A DNA stretch of 64,000 bases from Lycorma delicatula (lineage: Eukaryota > Arthropoda > Insecta > Hemiptera > Fulgoridae): contig NC_134464.1 in assembly GCF_047948215.1 (NCBI RefSeq), positions 36,837,520 through 36,901,519 on the forward strand. The letters are read 5' to 3'. Shown here one piece after another: positions 34,323 through 45,479 of this stretch (its first letter is position 1; every line of letters begins with the position of its first letter). The notes under the pieces are model-generated. The model ran no database searches, was not told the DNA's origin, and worked only from the letters and a program-made list of their open reading frames with translations. The translations under genes and the position numbers were made by a program.

Positions 34323-34380
34323 TTCGGATTGAACAAATCCGAAATGACAGGAATGAAAAGGCGTATCAAGAGATACGCCT
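34323..34380. repeat. two adjacent perfect hairpins
   Basis: TTCGGATT / AATCCGAA (34323-34330, 34336-34343) and AGGCGTATC / GATACGCCT (34359-34367, 34372-34380), with 4-5 base loops. Function unknown. Confidence 0.7.
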
Positions 34381-34384
34381 CGTG

Positions 34385-35640
34385 AAATACCGACACGAAT
34401 AGTTTACGTTACTTACCTTCAAAACGAGTATTTACCAGTAAATACATTGGTATAGAAAAATATTCACAATAAAAAAAAAGTGTCATATTACAACAGGTAA
34501 AGAATTATTAAAAGAATTCCACAAAAAAGTAATGAAAAAAGTATATTCAACACGAACAACAGACAGTAAACGATTCATAATTAAATTAAAATTCAGAATT
34601 AATTCGAAATTATCATAAAAAATTTTTATTTTATTTTATTTAAAAATATATTTTTGATGAAAGAACTTAATGTGAGAATTATATATGAATAAATTATGCT
34701 ACGATCGTGCTAAATTGAAAAATTAAGTTAGCCAATGACAGCAGTGGGAGTCTCGTTCGTTTACTCTTGCTTTATACTAATGTGGTTTCTACTATAGCAG
34801 AGCGTGGCAGATTAAGGTAGTTGAATAGTTGATTTAGCAAAGGAAACAACTCTGGACAAACATACAGAATGACAATTGTATGTTTATAATGAAGCAAAGA
34901 GAATAAGGACATATTGTTGATAGAGGTAAAGATCAAAACACATCTGTTTGTTTTACATAGTAGTTTACCTTGTGATTATGTAAGTTTTGGCAACCTTTGT
35001 TTGTTCCGCGTAGTATTCAGATTTGATAAACATACAAATTATGACACATGACAGGCTGATTAATGTACGATATGTTATTATATTGTTAACGAAATGATTA
35101 CATTTTCTATTTTCAATGTGAAACGTGAACGTGAATGTACAAGGTAACTAAATCTTATTTTTTAAGTCCTCAGTAAGTCTGAAAAACTATTTTACTTTTT
35201 TGAAACAATACTCAAGTTACATGAGTATCCCAAGCAATATTTAATCGGAAATATAAACTTCATTATAAACGTAATCTAATTTTTATCAAATTGTTTTATT
35301 TTTATTCATTTAATATTATAATGAAATTACAATAAAGAATAAAAAAAATTGCTTTCATGAAATTTTTTATGGTACCTAATAAAAGAATTTGGAGAGAAAC
35401 AATTGCTGATTTTATTCATTATAAAATTTTCTCTATATCTAAACCGAGTGTTTTTCAAAATATATTAAAAAAAAAAATGATCACCTGATAATGATAAAAC
35501 AGGGTAAATTGTGCTCAAAAGAAATCTGTTAAGATTCTCATTTTATTAAAAAACATTTTATTGTGATTTAAACTTCCATAAAGGAAGTGATTGTACACTC
35601 AAACAATCTACCCATACAGACGCGTACCCTCATTCAGAAA
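34385..35640. other. unassigned stretch
   Basis: Less AT-rich part at 34730-35160 without a motif that I can assign. No frame above 80 codons except those overlapping the LINE alpha copy. Confidence 0.45.
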
Positions 35641-35644
35641 CGTA

Positions 35645-36175
35645 CTTTTTTGTCTTCAGTCATTTGACTGGTTAGTTGTAGCTCTCCAAGATTCCCTACC
35701 TAGTGCCAGTTGTTTCATTTCGGTATACTCCTTACTTCCTACATTTCTAACAATTTTTTTACATATTCCAAACATTACCTGGCTGCAAAATTTTTCTCTT
35801 CTACATGTCCCTCCAATATTAAAGTGACTATTCCAGGATGCTTTAATATGTGGCCTGTAAGTCTATCTCTTCTTTTAACTATATTTTTTCCAAACGCTTC
35901 TTTCTTCATCAATTTGCCACAAAACATGTTTATTTGTCATTTTATCCACCCATCTGATTTTTAACATTCTAATTTAGCACCACATTTCAAAAGCTTCTAA
36001 TCTTTTCTTCTCAGGTACTCTGATCGTCCAAGTTTCACTTCCATGTAAAGCTACGCTCCAAACATATACTTTGAAAAAGGTCAAACATATACTTTAAAAA
36101 ATGTTTCCTGATGTTTAAATTAATTTTTGATGTAAGCAAATGACATTTCTAACTGAAAGTTCATTTCGCCTGTGT
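35645..36175 (-). pseudogene. LINE alpha 3' fragment
   Basis: The poly-A end at about 35645 is followed in minus sense by the terminal codons, then the C-terminal part back to the 'RAFSKKYNLFTSKIN' region. Multiple frameshifts. An internal direct duplication of about 24 bp (CAAACATATACTTT...) lies at 36060-36105. Confidence 0.8.
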
Positions 36176-36178
36176 TTA

Positions 36179-36229
36179 ATTTCGTTATAATTTCTTCAGT
36201 ACACTATGAACGTGTAATTATAACGAAAT
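36179..36229. repeat. 14-bp perfect inverted repeat at LINE alpha 5' border
   Basis: ATTTCGTTATAATT (36179-36192) and AATTATAACGAAAT (36216-36229) with a 23-base loop, starting right where the LINE copy loses similarity to its relatives. Confidence 0.7.
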
Positions 36230-36234
36230 AGGAA

Positions 36235-36878
36235 TAAAAAAAAGTACTATAATTATTTTATTAATTGATAAATTTAAAGAAAATTTAACTTTGTATCGAG
36301 AAGTTTAATTTTTTCAGTTCTGAACCTCACTAATTTTTAAAAATTATTTTTAAATAATACAAATATGGAATAATGTTCATTTTCTGGAATTATCAATGAA
36401 TAAAACTAAAAAAACTGGATTGTAGTCTCGATCTTACTGCTATTTTATGCACAAATAATCTCTCATAATTAATCAATTGAATTAAGATTTAGTTTTTCAT
36501 TTAATTTACAGATGTAATGGTCTTTAAAAGGCATAGATATGCAATAAAAATAACCAACATTTCATTATCATAAAATGAGTTTTCATTTTTCTACCAATTA
36601 GCAACCGTGTTGAAATTTGAATGAAAGAGGAATAGGCCAATAGTAACTATTTTGCCTTTTTCCCTTTATTATTTTAGTTTCTTTTAAACTTATACGTTAA
36701 TAATCAGATTGAAAAAAAAACAATTTTACAAAATATTTGGGAAAAAACGTATTTTTTTTTTTTTTATAAATGGGAAAATCGATTGAACCTATAAAATATT
36801 ATTGTAATTATTTTTCTTTTCAAATTTTTATTTAAAATCTGTTTTAATATTGTAGGAACCTTAAGTACGTTATATCAC
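36235..36878. other. unassigned AT-rich stretch
   Basis: No feature recognised. Confidence 0.5.
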
Positions 36879-37621
36879 ATTTATATGTTACTGTGAAAGA
36901 CCAAATTTAGAGAATGTTACTATGCTCTGATGAATGTAAATTCAGACCAAATAAGTCGATGAAAGACTGAAATATTGGCTTATATTATTACAGTAAACAT
37001 TCGGACCTTCGTTGATATATGCTAACATACACAAATAAGCTCTGGTGTAGGTCGAAACGATAACAAGAAATTTACAAAATTGCCCAATACCAATCTTAAA
37101 GATAACGAAACCCGAAGATTACGAGTAACCCTCGTTATAAAACGGAGTTTAAATTTAAGCCAAACATAATCTATGTTAGCTAACCTCGTCTAATTAACAA
37201 ATTATATATGTTACTCTCCAACATTGGAGACAATTTATCAAATTCACCGTATTCAGCATTCACTGATAGTGAAAGTTGAGTAAAAATATTTTTATAAAAA
37301 AAATTGAACAAAGGACAATCATGTGACCATTTATTTCTAACGTTAACGTTTATCCATGTAGTTAACATATTCTGTATATCCTGATAACTCTTTCAATTTA
37401 TAAAATGCTAAAAACTTTATTAATTTTTTTTTTATAAATGCGGTGAATTTGATTAATTGCCTCCCATGTTAGAGAATAACATATATAATACATACGTAAC
37501 GTTAATTAGACTAGGTTAGCGAGCCTAGCTTATGTTTGGTTTAAATTTAAACATCTTTATTTACGAGGGTTTCTCGTAATCTATTTACCTTTGAGATTAG
37601 TATTTGATTGATTATGTTTAC

Positions 37622-38235
37622 TTCCTTATACGAAGTAAAGGAAGTATTATGATCGCGAAAAATTTCGTTTTTCAAATTTCAACGGAAATATCCATTTTGA
37701 CCATCCCTGAATCCATTTTGACTAGTTTCGGCGTAACTTCTGTACGTACGTACGTAAATATGTATCTTAAATAATTCAAAAACGATTAATGTAGGATGTT
37801 TAAATTTTGGATTTTGGGTTGTTGTAACATCTAGTTGTGCACCAAAGACCAAAAGACCAAAATCAAATATTTTTGGATTTTGGTATTTTTCTTATCTGCA
37901 GTAATAAGCTTTTGAACGATCCATAGTGGTAGTTGTTTTCATTGGTTCCAGAGTTATAGTCAAATAAAAGTTTAATTAATAAACTATTTAGATCTTACAA
38001 GGGAAGGCACATCGGTTCGAATCAAACTTCACCTCCTTTTTTTTAACTATATTTTTTTAACTGTTTTTTAATTTATATAAATTGATTTATTAATAATTAT
38101 TAAACCGTGATTATTAAAAAAAAATACAATAATTAATTATTCAATAACAATTAAAAAAAAAAAAGTGAAAAAAATCAGAAGTATTAGTGAAATATAATTT
38201 TATGTACTTTTAAAAATGTGTATGTGTAATGTAAT
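37622..38235 (+). mobile_element. repeat A, copy 3, inside foldback D copy 2
   Basis: Starts ACTTCCTTATACGAAGTAAA, continues GATCGCGAAAAATTTCG, ATTTTGACTAGTTTCGGCG, a (CGTA)n run, AAAACGATTAATGTAGGATG and CATCTAGTTGTGCACC, and ends in the AATGTGTATGTGTAAT region. The terminal GGCGTACAAGGAAGTC part is not recognisable, so the 3' end is decayed. Confidence 0.7.
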
Positions 38236-38511
38236 ATGCATTATTACAAATATGAATATGTAATAGAGTTGGTGAAACATCTGATTTTTCAATATTAATT
38301 TAAAATTTCAATTCAGAATCTCATTATTTTTGGATTTTCTAATTTAATCTCTGTTCAATTTTATTTAATAATTGTGGAATTTCTTTTTAATTTTATTTAC
38401 ATTACAATTAACTACAGAGTGACTGAAAAATAGACCCTCACAAGAACAATACATACACTGAGGCATACATACCCGATATTTAATAAATTGCAAAACATTC
38501 TTATCTTTTAG

Positions 38512-38745
38512 TTCATTACTCCTCTGACATTTTCGACAATATTCGCCCTAAGTCAGAGTTCATCATCATTTCGCTTGTTTTTTTGTTTTTTTTCCAATCA
38601 TTTAATTGATCTTTGGTTTGATATAATTCTTCTAACTTTAATTTGTGTATATGTTTTCTAGTTTTCAAATTTTCTCTCTCTTTATATTCATCATCCTTTC
38701 TTAATTTCTCTATTCTTTCTTTGGTTTTAACATTTTATTCCTCTT
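38512..38745 (-). pseudogene. lysine/glutamate-rich coding-like remnant, unassigned
   Basis: Minus-strand frame without a start: 'KERIEKLRKDDEYKERENL', 'HKLKLEELYQTKDQLNDW', then a stop. About 70 open codons, strongly charged and coiled-coil-like. It lies in the extra DNA next to repeat A inside foldback D. It could be part of a transposon protein. I cannot name a family, and low complexity may mislead. Confidence 0.3.
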
Positions 38746-39231
38746 TTTAATTTATAGTAATCGCTTCGACCACCACTAGAGCTTATCTATGTTTATCGAC
38801 ATATACCGGCGAACGTCTGAAGAAATAAATACTTCAGTCTTTCAACGACGTCTTTGGTATGCGTCGACATTCACCAGAGAACATTGACATGTGTCAAATA
38901 TCGGTCTTTCACGATAACGTATAGAAGTAAAAACGGAATCCACATTGAAATTCCTTAAAAATTATATACTATTACTATATAAACCTTCTTAGGGTAGAAC
39001 GTAGAACGTATAATCTTACACAAGGTAGTTTTGGAAAACTGTATGTATTACGTTAGAAAACAATAACAGGAATTAAAGAAATAGCATATTGGTATGAAAT
39101 ACAAAGGTATTATTTAGGATACAAAGGTATGAAATGCTTTTGAAAAAATAAATAAGTAAAACAAATAACTAAAAATGAAACAGAAAACAGAAAGAAGGCA
39201 ATGAAGGATTGATTAATGCGTAAGTATCAGC

Positions 39232-39712
39232 AGGTGTAATTACACAATTGAGTCACTAAGGTCCAGAACATGTAGTTTCTTGTCTTCTAACATCATCATC
39301 GTTGTCTAGCAGATTTACGGCCAAGTATTTAACGTAATCATTTAGCTGAAGTTTATATTTCAAATTGAAACGTTGTATTTCTTTCTTGACGTACCGTAGA
39401 CCCAAATATTCGTGTATTTTACAGTTTTTAGCAAATCAAAGTTCCTCAGCTCGCTCTGTAACCGCTGAATGATTTCAATATTAGTCGTGGTTTCCGTGCT
39501 TCATAGTTAACACTATATGTCTATATTGATTTCAAAATTGCTGAGTTTAGAGAAAGTTTATTAAACAAAGATAACTCAGACCTGCTGCCCATGAACCAAC
39601 ACATTTCCTGGAACCTCATGTTAAATTTCGTTCTCTTCTCCCTCACATGAATTTTCCACATCAAATAATCATCCAGTTGAAAACCCAGGTACATTACATT
39701 TTCAGTATGTGA
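39232..39712 (-). pseudogene. Jockey-like LINE ORF2 C-terminal fragment
   Basis: Minus strand: 'YLGFQLDDYLMWKIHVREKR', then 'MRFQEMCWFMGSRSELSLFN', 'KLSLNSAILKSI', a block resembling 'NIEIIQRLQSELRN', and finally 'KEIQRFNLKYKLQLNDY' with 'YLAVNLLDNDDDVRR' before a stop. This is the post-catalytic part of Jockey-clade reverse transcriptases: YLG..LD..L.W..H, a W..G..S.LS..NK..L...ILKP.WTYG region, NI...R.QSK, and the EI.R....Y...L..H.N.LA..LL tail. At least three frame changes, so inactive. Confidence 0.75.
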
Positions 39713-39714
39713 GA

Positions 39715-40355
39715 TTAAAATGCCATATTTATCTCATAATAATTAATGAAATGAGAAATTTCAACAAATCAGCAATTTAGGTGAAATATATTTCTATAAA
39801 ATATATTTTATATTTTATAAATTATTTTTATCTCGGTAATAGAAATTATTCAAGAGTAGAATATCATACACAGTTGATTGATTCATATGCAATTTATTTA
39901 TTAAAATCGTATAAAAATTGTCAGAACATACAGAGAGAATGAGATTAAATCCTGTCAACCAATATGATATCAAGGAAGTAGTATTGTCATTGCAGTATCG
40001 AATATTAGATTACCAATCAGCAATTGAATATATCTTCCCGTTTTATATATATATTTTTTCGTTATTTATTTAAATATTCTAGAGTTTATCGTTATGAACT
40101 TCTATCAATTCTAATGATTCATATATCAATGTTTCCTTAAAGCTTTTTTTTTCATTAACGAACATACAATCTATTTATAATGAACAAGATTAAAAAATAT
40201 AAATTTAAAACCAAATCGAGTCCAATTTAAGAATGAAACTTTAAATGATTAAATGAGATATCTGAATTTAAGTCACGCTACATTTAAGTCACCTGAAAAG
40301 AAAGTAGATTCAATTTTAAAAATAAAAAAAAAATTTCCGTTAGGATTTTTTTTAA
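39715..40355. other. unassigned AT-rich stretch
   Basis: No feature recognised. Confidence 0.5.
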
Positions 40356-40357
40356 AT

Positions 40358-40998
40358 GTAGAAATAACGAAGGTGGACCACTGAATGTAAAAATAGAAAG
40401 AGCAAATATTATAGAAGAATTTTGTATTTGGGAAGTAGAATTTTTAAAGATGGACGAAGCAGGAGCGATATAAAATGCCGAATAGCACATGCAAAACGAG
40501 CCTTCAGTCAGAAATATAATTTATTTACATCAAAAATTAATTTAAAGGTCAGGAAAAGATTTTTGAAAGTATATGTTTGGAGCGTAGCTTTATATGGAAG
40601 TGAAATTTTAGACGATGGGAGTACCTGAGCAGAAAAGATTAGAGGCTGTTGAAATGTGGTGCTACAGGAGAATGTTAAAAATCAAATGGGTGGATAAAGT
40701 GGCAATGAAGGAGTGTTGCGGCAAATTGATGAAGAAAGAAGCATCTGGAAAAATATAGATAAAAGAAGAGACTGACTTATAAGCCACATATTAAGGCATC
40801 CTGGAATAGTGGCTTTAATATTGGAGGGACAGGTAGAAGGAAAAAATTGTGCAGGCAGACATCGTTTGGAATATGTAAAACAAATTGTTACAGATTTAGG
40901 ATGTAGGGGGTACATACCGAAATGAAACGACTGGCACTAGATAGGGAATTTTGGAAAGCTGCATCAAACCAGTCAAATGACTGAAGATAAAAAAAAAG
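40358..40998 (+). pseudogene. LINE alpha 3' fragment
   Basis: Covers 'RNNEGGPLNVKI', 'YLGSRIFKDGRSRSDIKCR', 'RAFSQKYNLFTSKINLKVRK', 'VWSVALYGSE', 'MWCYRRMLKIKWVDKV', and ends with the AASNQSND stop and GAAGATAAAAAAAAAG. Frameshifted in two or three places. Same 3' end as the copies at 12729, 20350 and 35645. Confidence 0.85.
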
Positions 40999-40999
40999 G

Positions 41000-42545
41000 T
41001 TTTTTTTGTAGGATTAATATTAATTTTTGATTTTTAAAGACACAGGCCTAATTATATATTTTTTAAAAATAATTTTAAACTTATATTTGACATTAGTCAA
41101 CAAAAACAAAAATAGTTTCAAAATAAATATATCGTTATACTTTTTTGTGAACTTTCAAAGTACTTATGAAATATTAAACAACATTCCAAAAACAACGTAC
41201 TTTGTTTTAAAATATTTACGTATAATCCTTTGTTCAGATTTTGTCAGGTGAATTTTTACACGGTAAATGATGGTACTGTGACTAGTACTTACATATAGCG
41301 ATTCTCTCATTATTTATTTATATAACAAAATTTACTTTTTTTTAATATTATTCATTAATTGTATACAAAAAGTATTTTATTTGTATTTCATTAATTTTGT
41401 ATATACAATTATATCAACAAAAACGAATAAGATAATTGAACAGTTAATTGTAGTGCGAAAATATTATAATATTCTCTAAAATTTTAACAAATGCTACTTT
41501 TCTAATTTAACTTGAGTTAAAAACTAAATATCAATCAAATAAGAGTAACAGGCTGTACGTATAAATAAATATTTTAGTGCTAATAAATATTTAAATTTCG
41601 TACCTCCTTTAAATAATAGATTTCATCTCGCCTGTAAATAATAAAACTATTTAAAAGTATCTAATCCATCGTAAAGCATATAATGAAGAATTAATTTCAC
41701 AATATTTTTATTTTAACAATAGTTGGTAATTAATCGATTAAAAATTTATTATAAATTTAGAGTGAAATTTCGATAGTTGGTTAAAATATTTAACTTTTAA
41801 AATTCTAATTTAAATGTTAATTTTGGTCAGCACGATGAAATTCAGTCGGGTATTCTTCAGGTGAATTCAAACTTCGGTTAAATAGAATTTTAAAACTGAA
41901 CCGTGGGGGATAGTTGGAAACCCTATATTGGAAACCCCTTTTTTCATACTTTCTCCCTTAAATGATCTTTATTAAAAAGAATAAACTATAATAGTTATAA
42001 ATAACAACTCAACACAGTAGTTAAAATGATCGCAAAGAATTGAATGACTTTCCGGATTATTAATAATAAAAATTAAAAGAAATAGACACAAAAAAAATGT
42101 TTTTGATTAGAGATGGAAAAAAATGTTAATTTTTCTAAAAGGTATTCATATAAGTTTTTTCTGTTTGGCTTTTTCTGAGCTTCGGCGTTATCATCATCCG
42201 TTCATATATAAGATTAACAACAGATTTTCTTAAGTAAAATTTTCTCTGAATCTAACTTTCCCTTCAATAAAGGTTAAAATAAGAAAATAAAGTTTTTAAA
42301 ATGTTTTTTGCGTTTTATCTCCGGGATTAATAACTTAAAATGAAAAATTGGATATATTATTTGATAGCTCTATATGCAAAGTTTAGATTTAAAAAAAAAT
42401 TTTGAAATATATTTAAACCAAAGGGAGTTAGAGCAAAAAAATTAATATGATCAATGCATAATATGCATTAATTGATTTATGCATACATAAATATATTTCA
42501 GCAAAATATGATAAAAAAAAAAAAAATTTTATGAAAAATAAAATA
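41000..42545. other. unassigned AT-rich stretch
   Basis: Short frames at 41027-41251 and 42428-42610 show no motif. No repeat copy seen apart from the A fragment that follows. Confidence 0.5.
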
Positions 42546-42552
42546 ATGTTTG

Positions 42553-42720
42553 CTTCCATGTACGAAGTACAAGGAAGTACCCATGGGAGTACTTCCATGA
42601 AAGTACACAAGGAAGTATGGATACCCTAAATCCATTTTGACTAGTTTCGGCGTGACGTTTATACGTACTTATCTCGCAAACTCAAAAACGATTAGCCGTA
42701 GAATTTTGAAATTTTTTAAT
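42553..42720 (+). repeat. repeat A, fragment with rearranged palindromic end
   Basis: The terminal palindrome is multiplied: ACTTCC or GGAAGT occurs five times within 42553-42618. Then TGACTAGTTTCGGCGTGACG and AAAAACGATTAGCCGTAGAA follow. Breaks off near 42720. Confidence 0.65.
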
Positions 42721-42744
42721 ATAAATATTAGTTTTATCAAAATG

Positions 42745-42860
42745 TAGGTTAGTTTCTAAAATATTAAGCCTTTTATTCTGAACAAAATGAAATTTTTATT
42801 TTTGAAAATCGGTTAACAAATAGCCAAGTTATGGCAGAAAATTGATGTAATTATGTGTCT
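42745..42860 (+). repeat. repeat I, copy 2
   Basis: AAATATTAAGCCTTTTATTC, AAAATCGGTTAACAAATAGC, AAGTTATGGCAGAAAATTGA: parallel to 33990-34090. Confidence 0.55.
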
Positions 42861-43393
42861 GTTTTCATGTCCTTCATTTTAGATTCAATTCCATGAAATA
42901 TTAATATGTATATAATTATAATATGTTATTATTATAACTCATTACAATTTTTAATTAATGAAATGCAAATTTTGAAAGTAAATTAACAAAGTGATTATGA
43001 ACAATTGATTATCCGGTATTACTTAATGTATACAGCTTACACAACCAACGAAGTGACTGAAATTGTTGCACTGCATATAAGATACATCTTTATCTGAACT
43101 TTTTCCATTATTTTCACTAGTAGAATAGGTTATGAAATTCCCGGGAGAAGTTCGTGATACATTCTCTACATATTTGTTAAGAATATGTGTGTGCTTCTGT
43201 TTTTAATCCTCTTGGTTTTAGTGAAATTATTCATTTTGTTGATAAATATTGGATTATCTTTGGATTACCTAATTATCATCTTTACGTTAACAATTTTTGT
43301 TGTATCTAATATTACGATTTATGTAATTTATATTAATCGAGAGAAATATTTATTTTGTTCTTTCTGTTTATTTTATGTAGTGCACAAAAAAGT

Positions 43394-43554
43394 TCCGGCC
43401 TCCGTAGCGCGAGTGGTAACGCCTCAACCTTTCATCCGGAGGTCCCGGGTTCGAATCCCGATCAGGAGTGGCATTTTCACACACACTGCAAATCGTTCAT
43501 CTCATCCTCTGAAGCAATATCTAAACGGTGTTACCGGAGGTTAAAAAAAAATTA
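43394..43554 (+). mobile_element. SINE family S2, full length with 11-bp target duplication
   Basis: CCGGCCTCCGTAGCGCGAG head, B box GGTTCGAATCCCG, GCATTTTCACACACAC, tail CATCCTCTGAAGCAATATC and poly-A. Flanked by CACAAAAAAGT on both sides (43383-43393 and 43555-43565), an intact target-primed insertion and the freshest S2 in the window. Confidence 0.9.
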
Positions 43555-43668
43555 CACAAAAAAGTAAATGTTTTGAACAGTTTTCATTTATGATGGTACT
43601 TTTGTATTTTATTTTTCGTACTAAAATATAGGTGAACACATAGTTAAAGAAATCGTACAATTTCTTAA

Positions 43669-43775
43669 GCCGATCTCCGTGGTGGAGTGGTAGCGTCTCA
43701 GCCTTTCATTGAAGGTCCCGGGTTTGAATCTCGGTCAGGAATTTATCACACGCTACTAAAAATATTTGTCATTTA
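43669..43775 (+). mobile_element. SINE family S2, 3'-truncated
   Basis: GCCGATCTCCGTGGTGGAGT, TTTCATTGAAGG, GGTTTGAATCTCGG, then the body to about 43775. The CTCTGAAG tail is missing. Confidence 0.75.
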
Positions 43776-44249
43776 TCTAGTAACTATAAGAGGGTGTAAG
43801 CCTATTGTTACTATGTAAATACAAAAATAAGATGCAGTGGTAGTAAAATAAATCAATACTATTATATAAAGAAGGACAGAGTTTTTGTTCGTGATAAAAA
43901 AAAAATACTCGATCAATTCCAACCAAATTTTTACCCATGCTTCTTTGCATAACTGAGAAGATTTTTAAATACATTTCATCTTGAAAAATCTCGAAGAACT
44001 AACCGATCGATTGCTTTCAAATTTTCAGGATATATTCGTATTATACCATGGAAGGTTTCGAGCCATAGACATAGGACCTAGCTCTCTTGAAGGTTAAAAT
44101 ATTAAAAATATTCATTATTTCTCCAAGAAGGGTGAAGTTGTAAATTAAAGATTTTCATTAAGGAAAAAAAAGATTAATCCTTTTCTTCGTTATTATATTT
44201 CTGCTTCCATGGCAAAGGAATAATTTATGAATTTTTCGTCGTCAAAAGT

Positions 44250-44345
44250 GTGTGTGTGTATGTGTGTGAGAGAGAGTGAGAGAGAGAGAGAGAGTGAGAG
44301 AGAGAATTCGTGTGCATTAGTTAGCGCGCACACACACGCACACTT
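44250..44345. repeat. compound GT / GA / CA microsatellite
   Basis: (GT)n at 44251-44267, (GA)n with TGAG interruptions 44268-44305, then CA-rich 44328-44342. Confidence 0.9.
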
Positions 44346-44394
44346 TTGTAATTTAATTGCTTTTTCAGGTTTCTATAAAGCCTGAATACTTTAA

Positions 44395-44700
44395 TTGTTA
44401 TTTATCACTATTATTCTTACAATCATGAGGATAACGAACAGTGCGGTGGTCAAGGGGCGGAGCCAACTGTTTAGGCAGAAATGGCAACCGAAGCGAGCTC
44501 TGTGGGTATCCAAGGCGCCGTCCCCCTGTAACACAAGAATAGCGTGCAAAGCGAGCTCTACAGCCCTGGGGTGGGCCCTGTGGCCCCGGGAGGTCCCGAG
44601 AAGCCCTTGAATCGGCTCTGGGATTCATCTGGGCCGACCTGTGCCCAGAGGGTACAGGTTCTGGCTAGACGGACCGAATAGTAAATATACAATTACCTTA
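44395..44700. repeat. GC-rich repeat-like block
   Basis: Its AT-rich left border (TATTTATCACTATTATTC, CATGAGGATAACGAACA) recurs at 10.96-11.01 kb. The GC-rich core (for example GGCCCCGGGAGGTCCC) is unlike its surroundings. Open frames on both strands here are composition effects. It may belong with the R1-like 3' blocks but the match is weak. Confidence 0.4.
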
Positions 44701-45475
44701 GATAGATTTAATGATAAATTTAATGATGATCGTCCTAATTTTGGGGTTTTCGGAGTCAGGAGTTTTTAAAAAATTTTTATATATTCTAATTTAAAAAGTA
44801 TATATTTTTACCTGTAAAGTGCTACTGAAATAACCAACCTTTTTGAATAAAAAGGACGTTCCAGTATTGTTCAGCTTACCATTTAAATTAAGAAAAGATT
44901 TGTGGAATTATTATAGATAAAATGTCTTTTTATCTTTTTTTTTCCTAAAATTGTTTCTTGCATTCAGTAATTATCTATAAACGATCTATTTTATTTTAAT
45001 ACAACTTAAATCTCGTTTAATAGTGTAATAAACGTTTCTATACATTTTGATTTACTCTCTACCACGGATGGATATTGCACATCGTAGTACAGTATCTATC
45101 GTACAGAAGTACATAATGTATTTCCTTGTAATCGTGTGTGCATGTGCGTCCGTACACGCCTATTTGTGTCTGAATTACAAAACAACATTAGAGTGGTTTA
45201 ATAACCAAGCATGCTGATAACAAATTTATCTGCTTCCACATCCTAAGTTATTCATGAGAAGTTAACAGGTGAGGCGTACATGTTGCTACGGTTGTTTAAA
45301 TTTCTTACTTAAATTTTAGGCGTAACATTTCTAAATAATGATTTTGATCACTTTATTTATACAGATATTTTTAACGCATTTCAACTCCGACAATACACAT
45401 TAATTAAATTTTAAAAAGTAATATGTTTAATTTTTTGTCTTATATTTATTAAAATATTCTCTATTACTTTACTGG
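44700..45475. other. unassigned AT-rich stretch
   Basis: No feature recognised. Confidence 0.5.
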
Positions 45476-45479
45476 CATT

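Larger units (their letters stand above)
36880..38937. mobile_element. foldback element D, copy 2, interrupted in the right arm
   Basis: Left arm from CTGTGAAAGACC (36891) through CGAAACGATAACAAG. Inner arms carry CTAACCTCGTCTAATTAAC and TTAATTAGACTAGGTTAGCG. The right arm is split: one part ends about 37620, the rest resumes about 38755 (CGCTTCGACCACCACTAGAG) and runs to GGTCTTTCACG at 38910-38921. The gap holds repeat A copy 3 plus about 510 bp of other DNA. Without the insert it is about 0.93 kb, the same size as copy 1. Confidence 0.75.
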
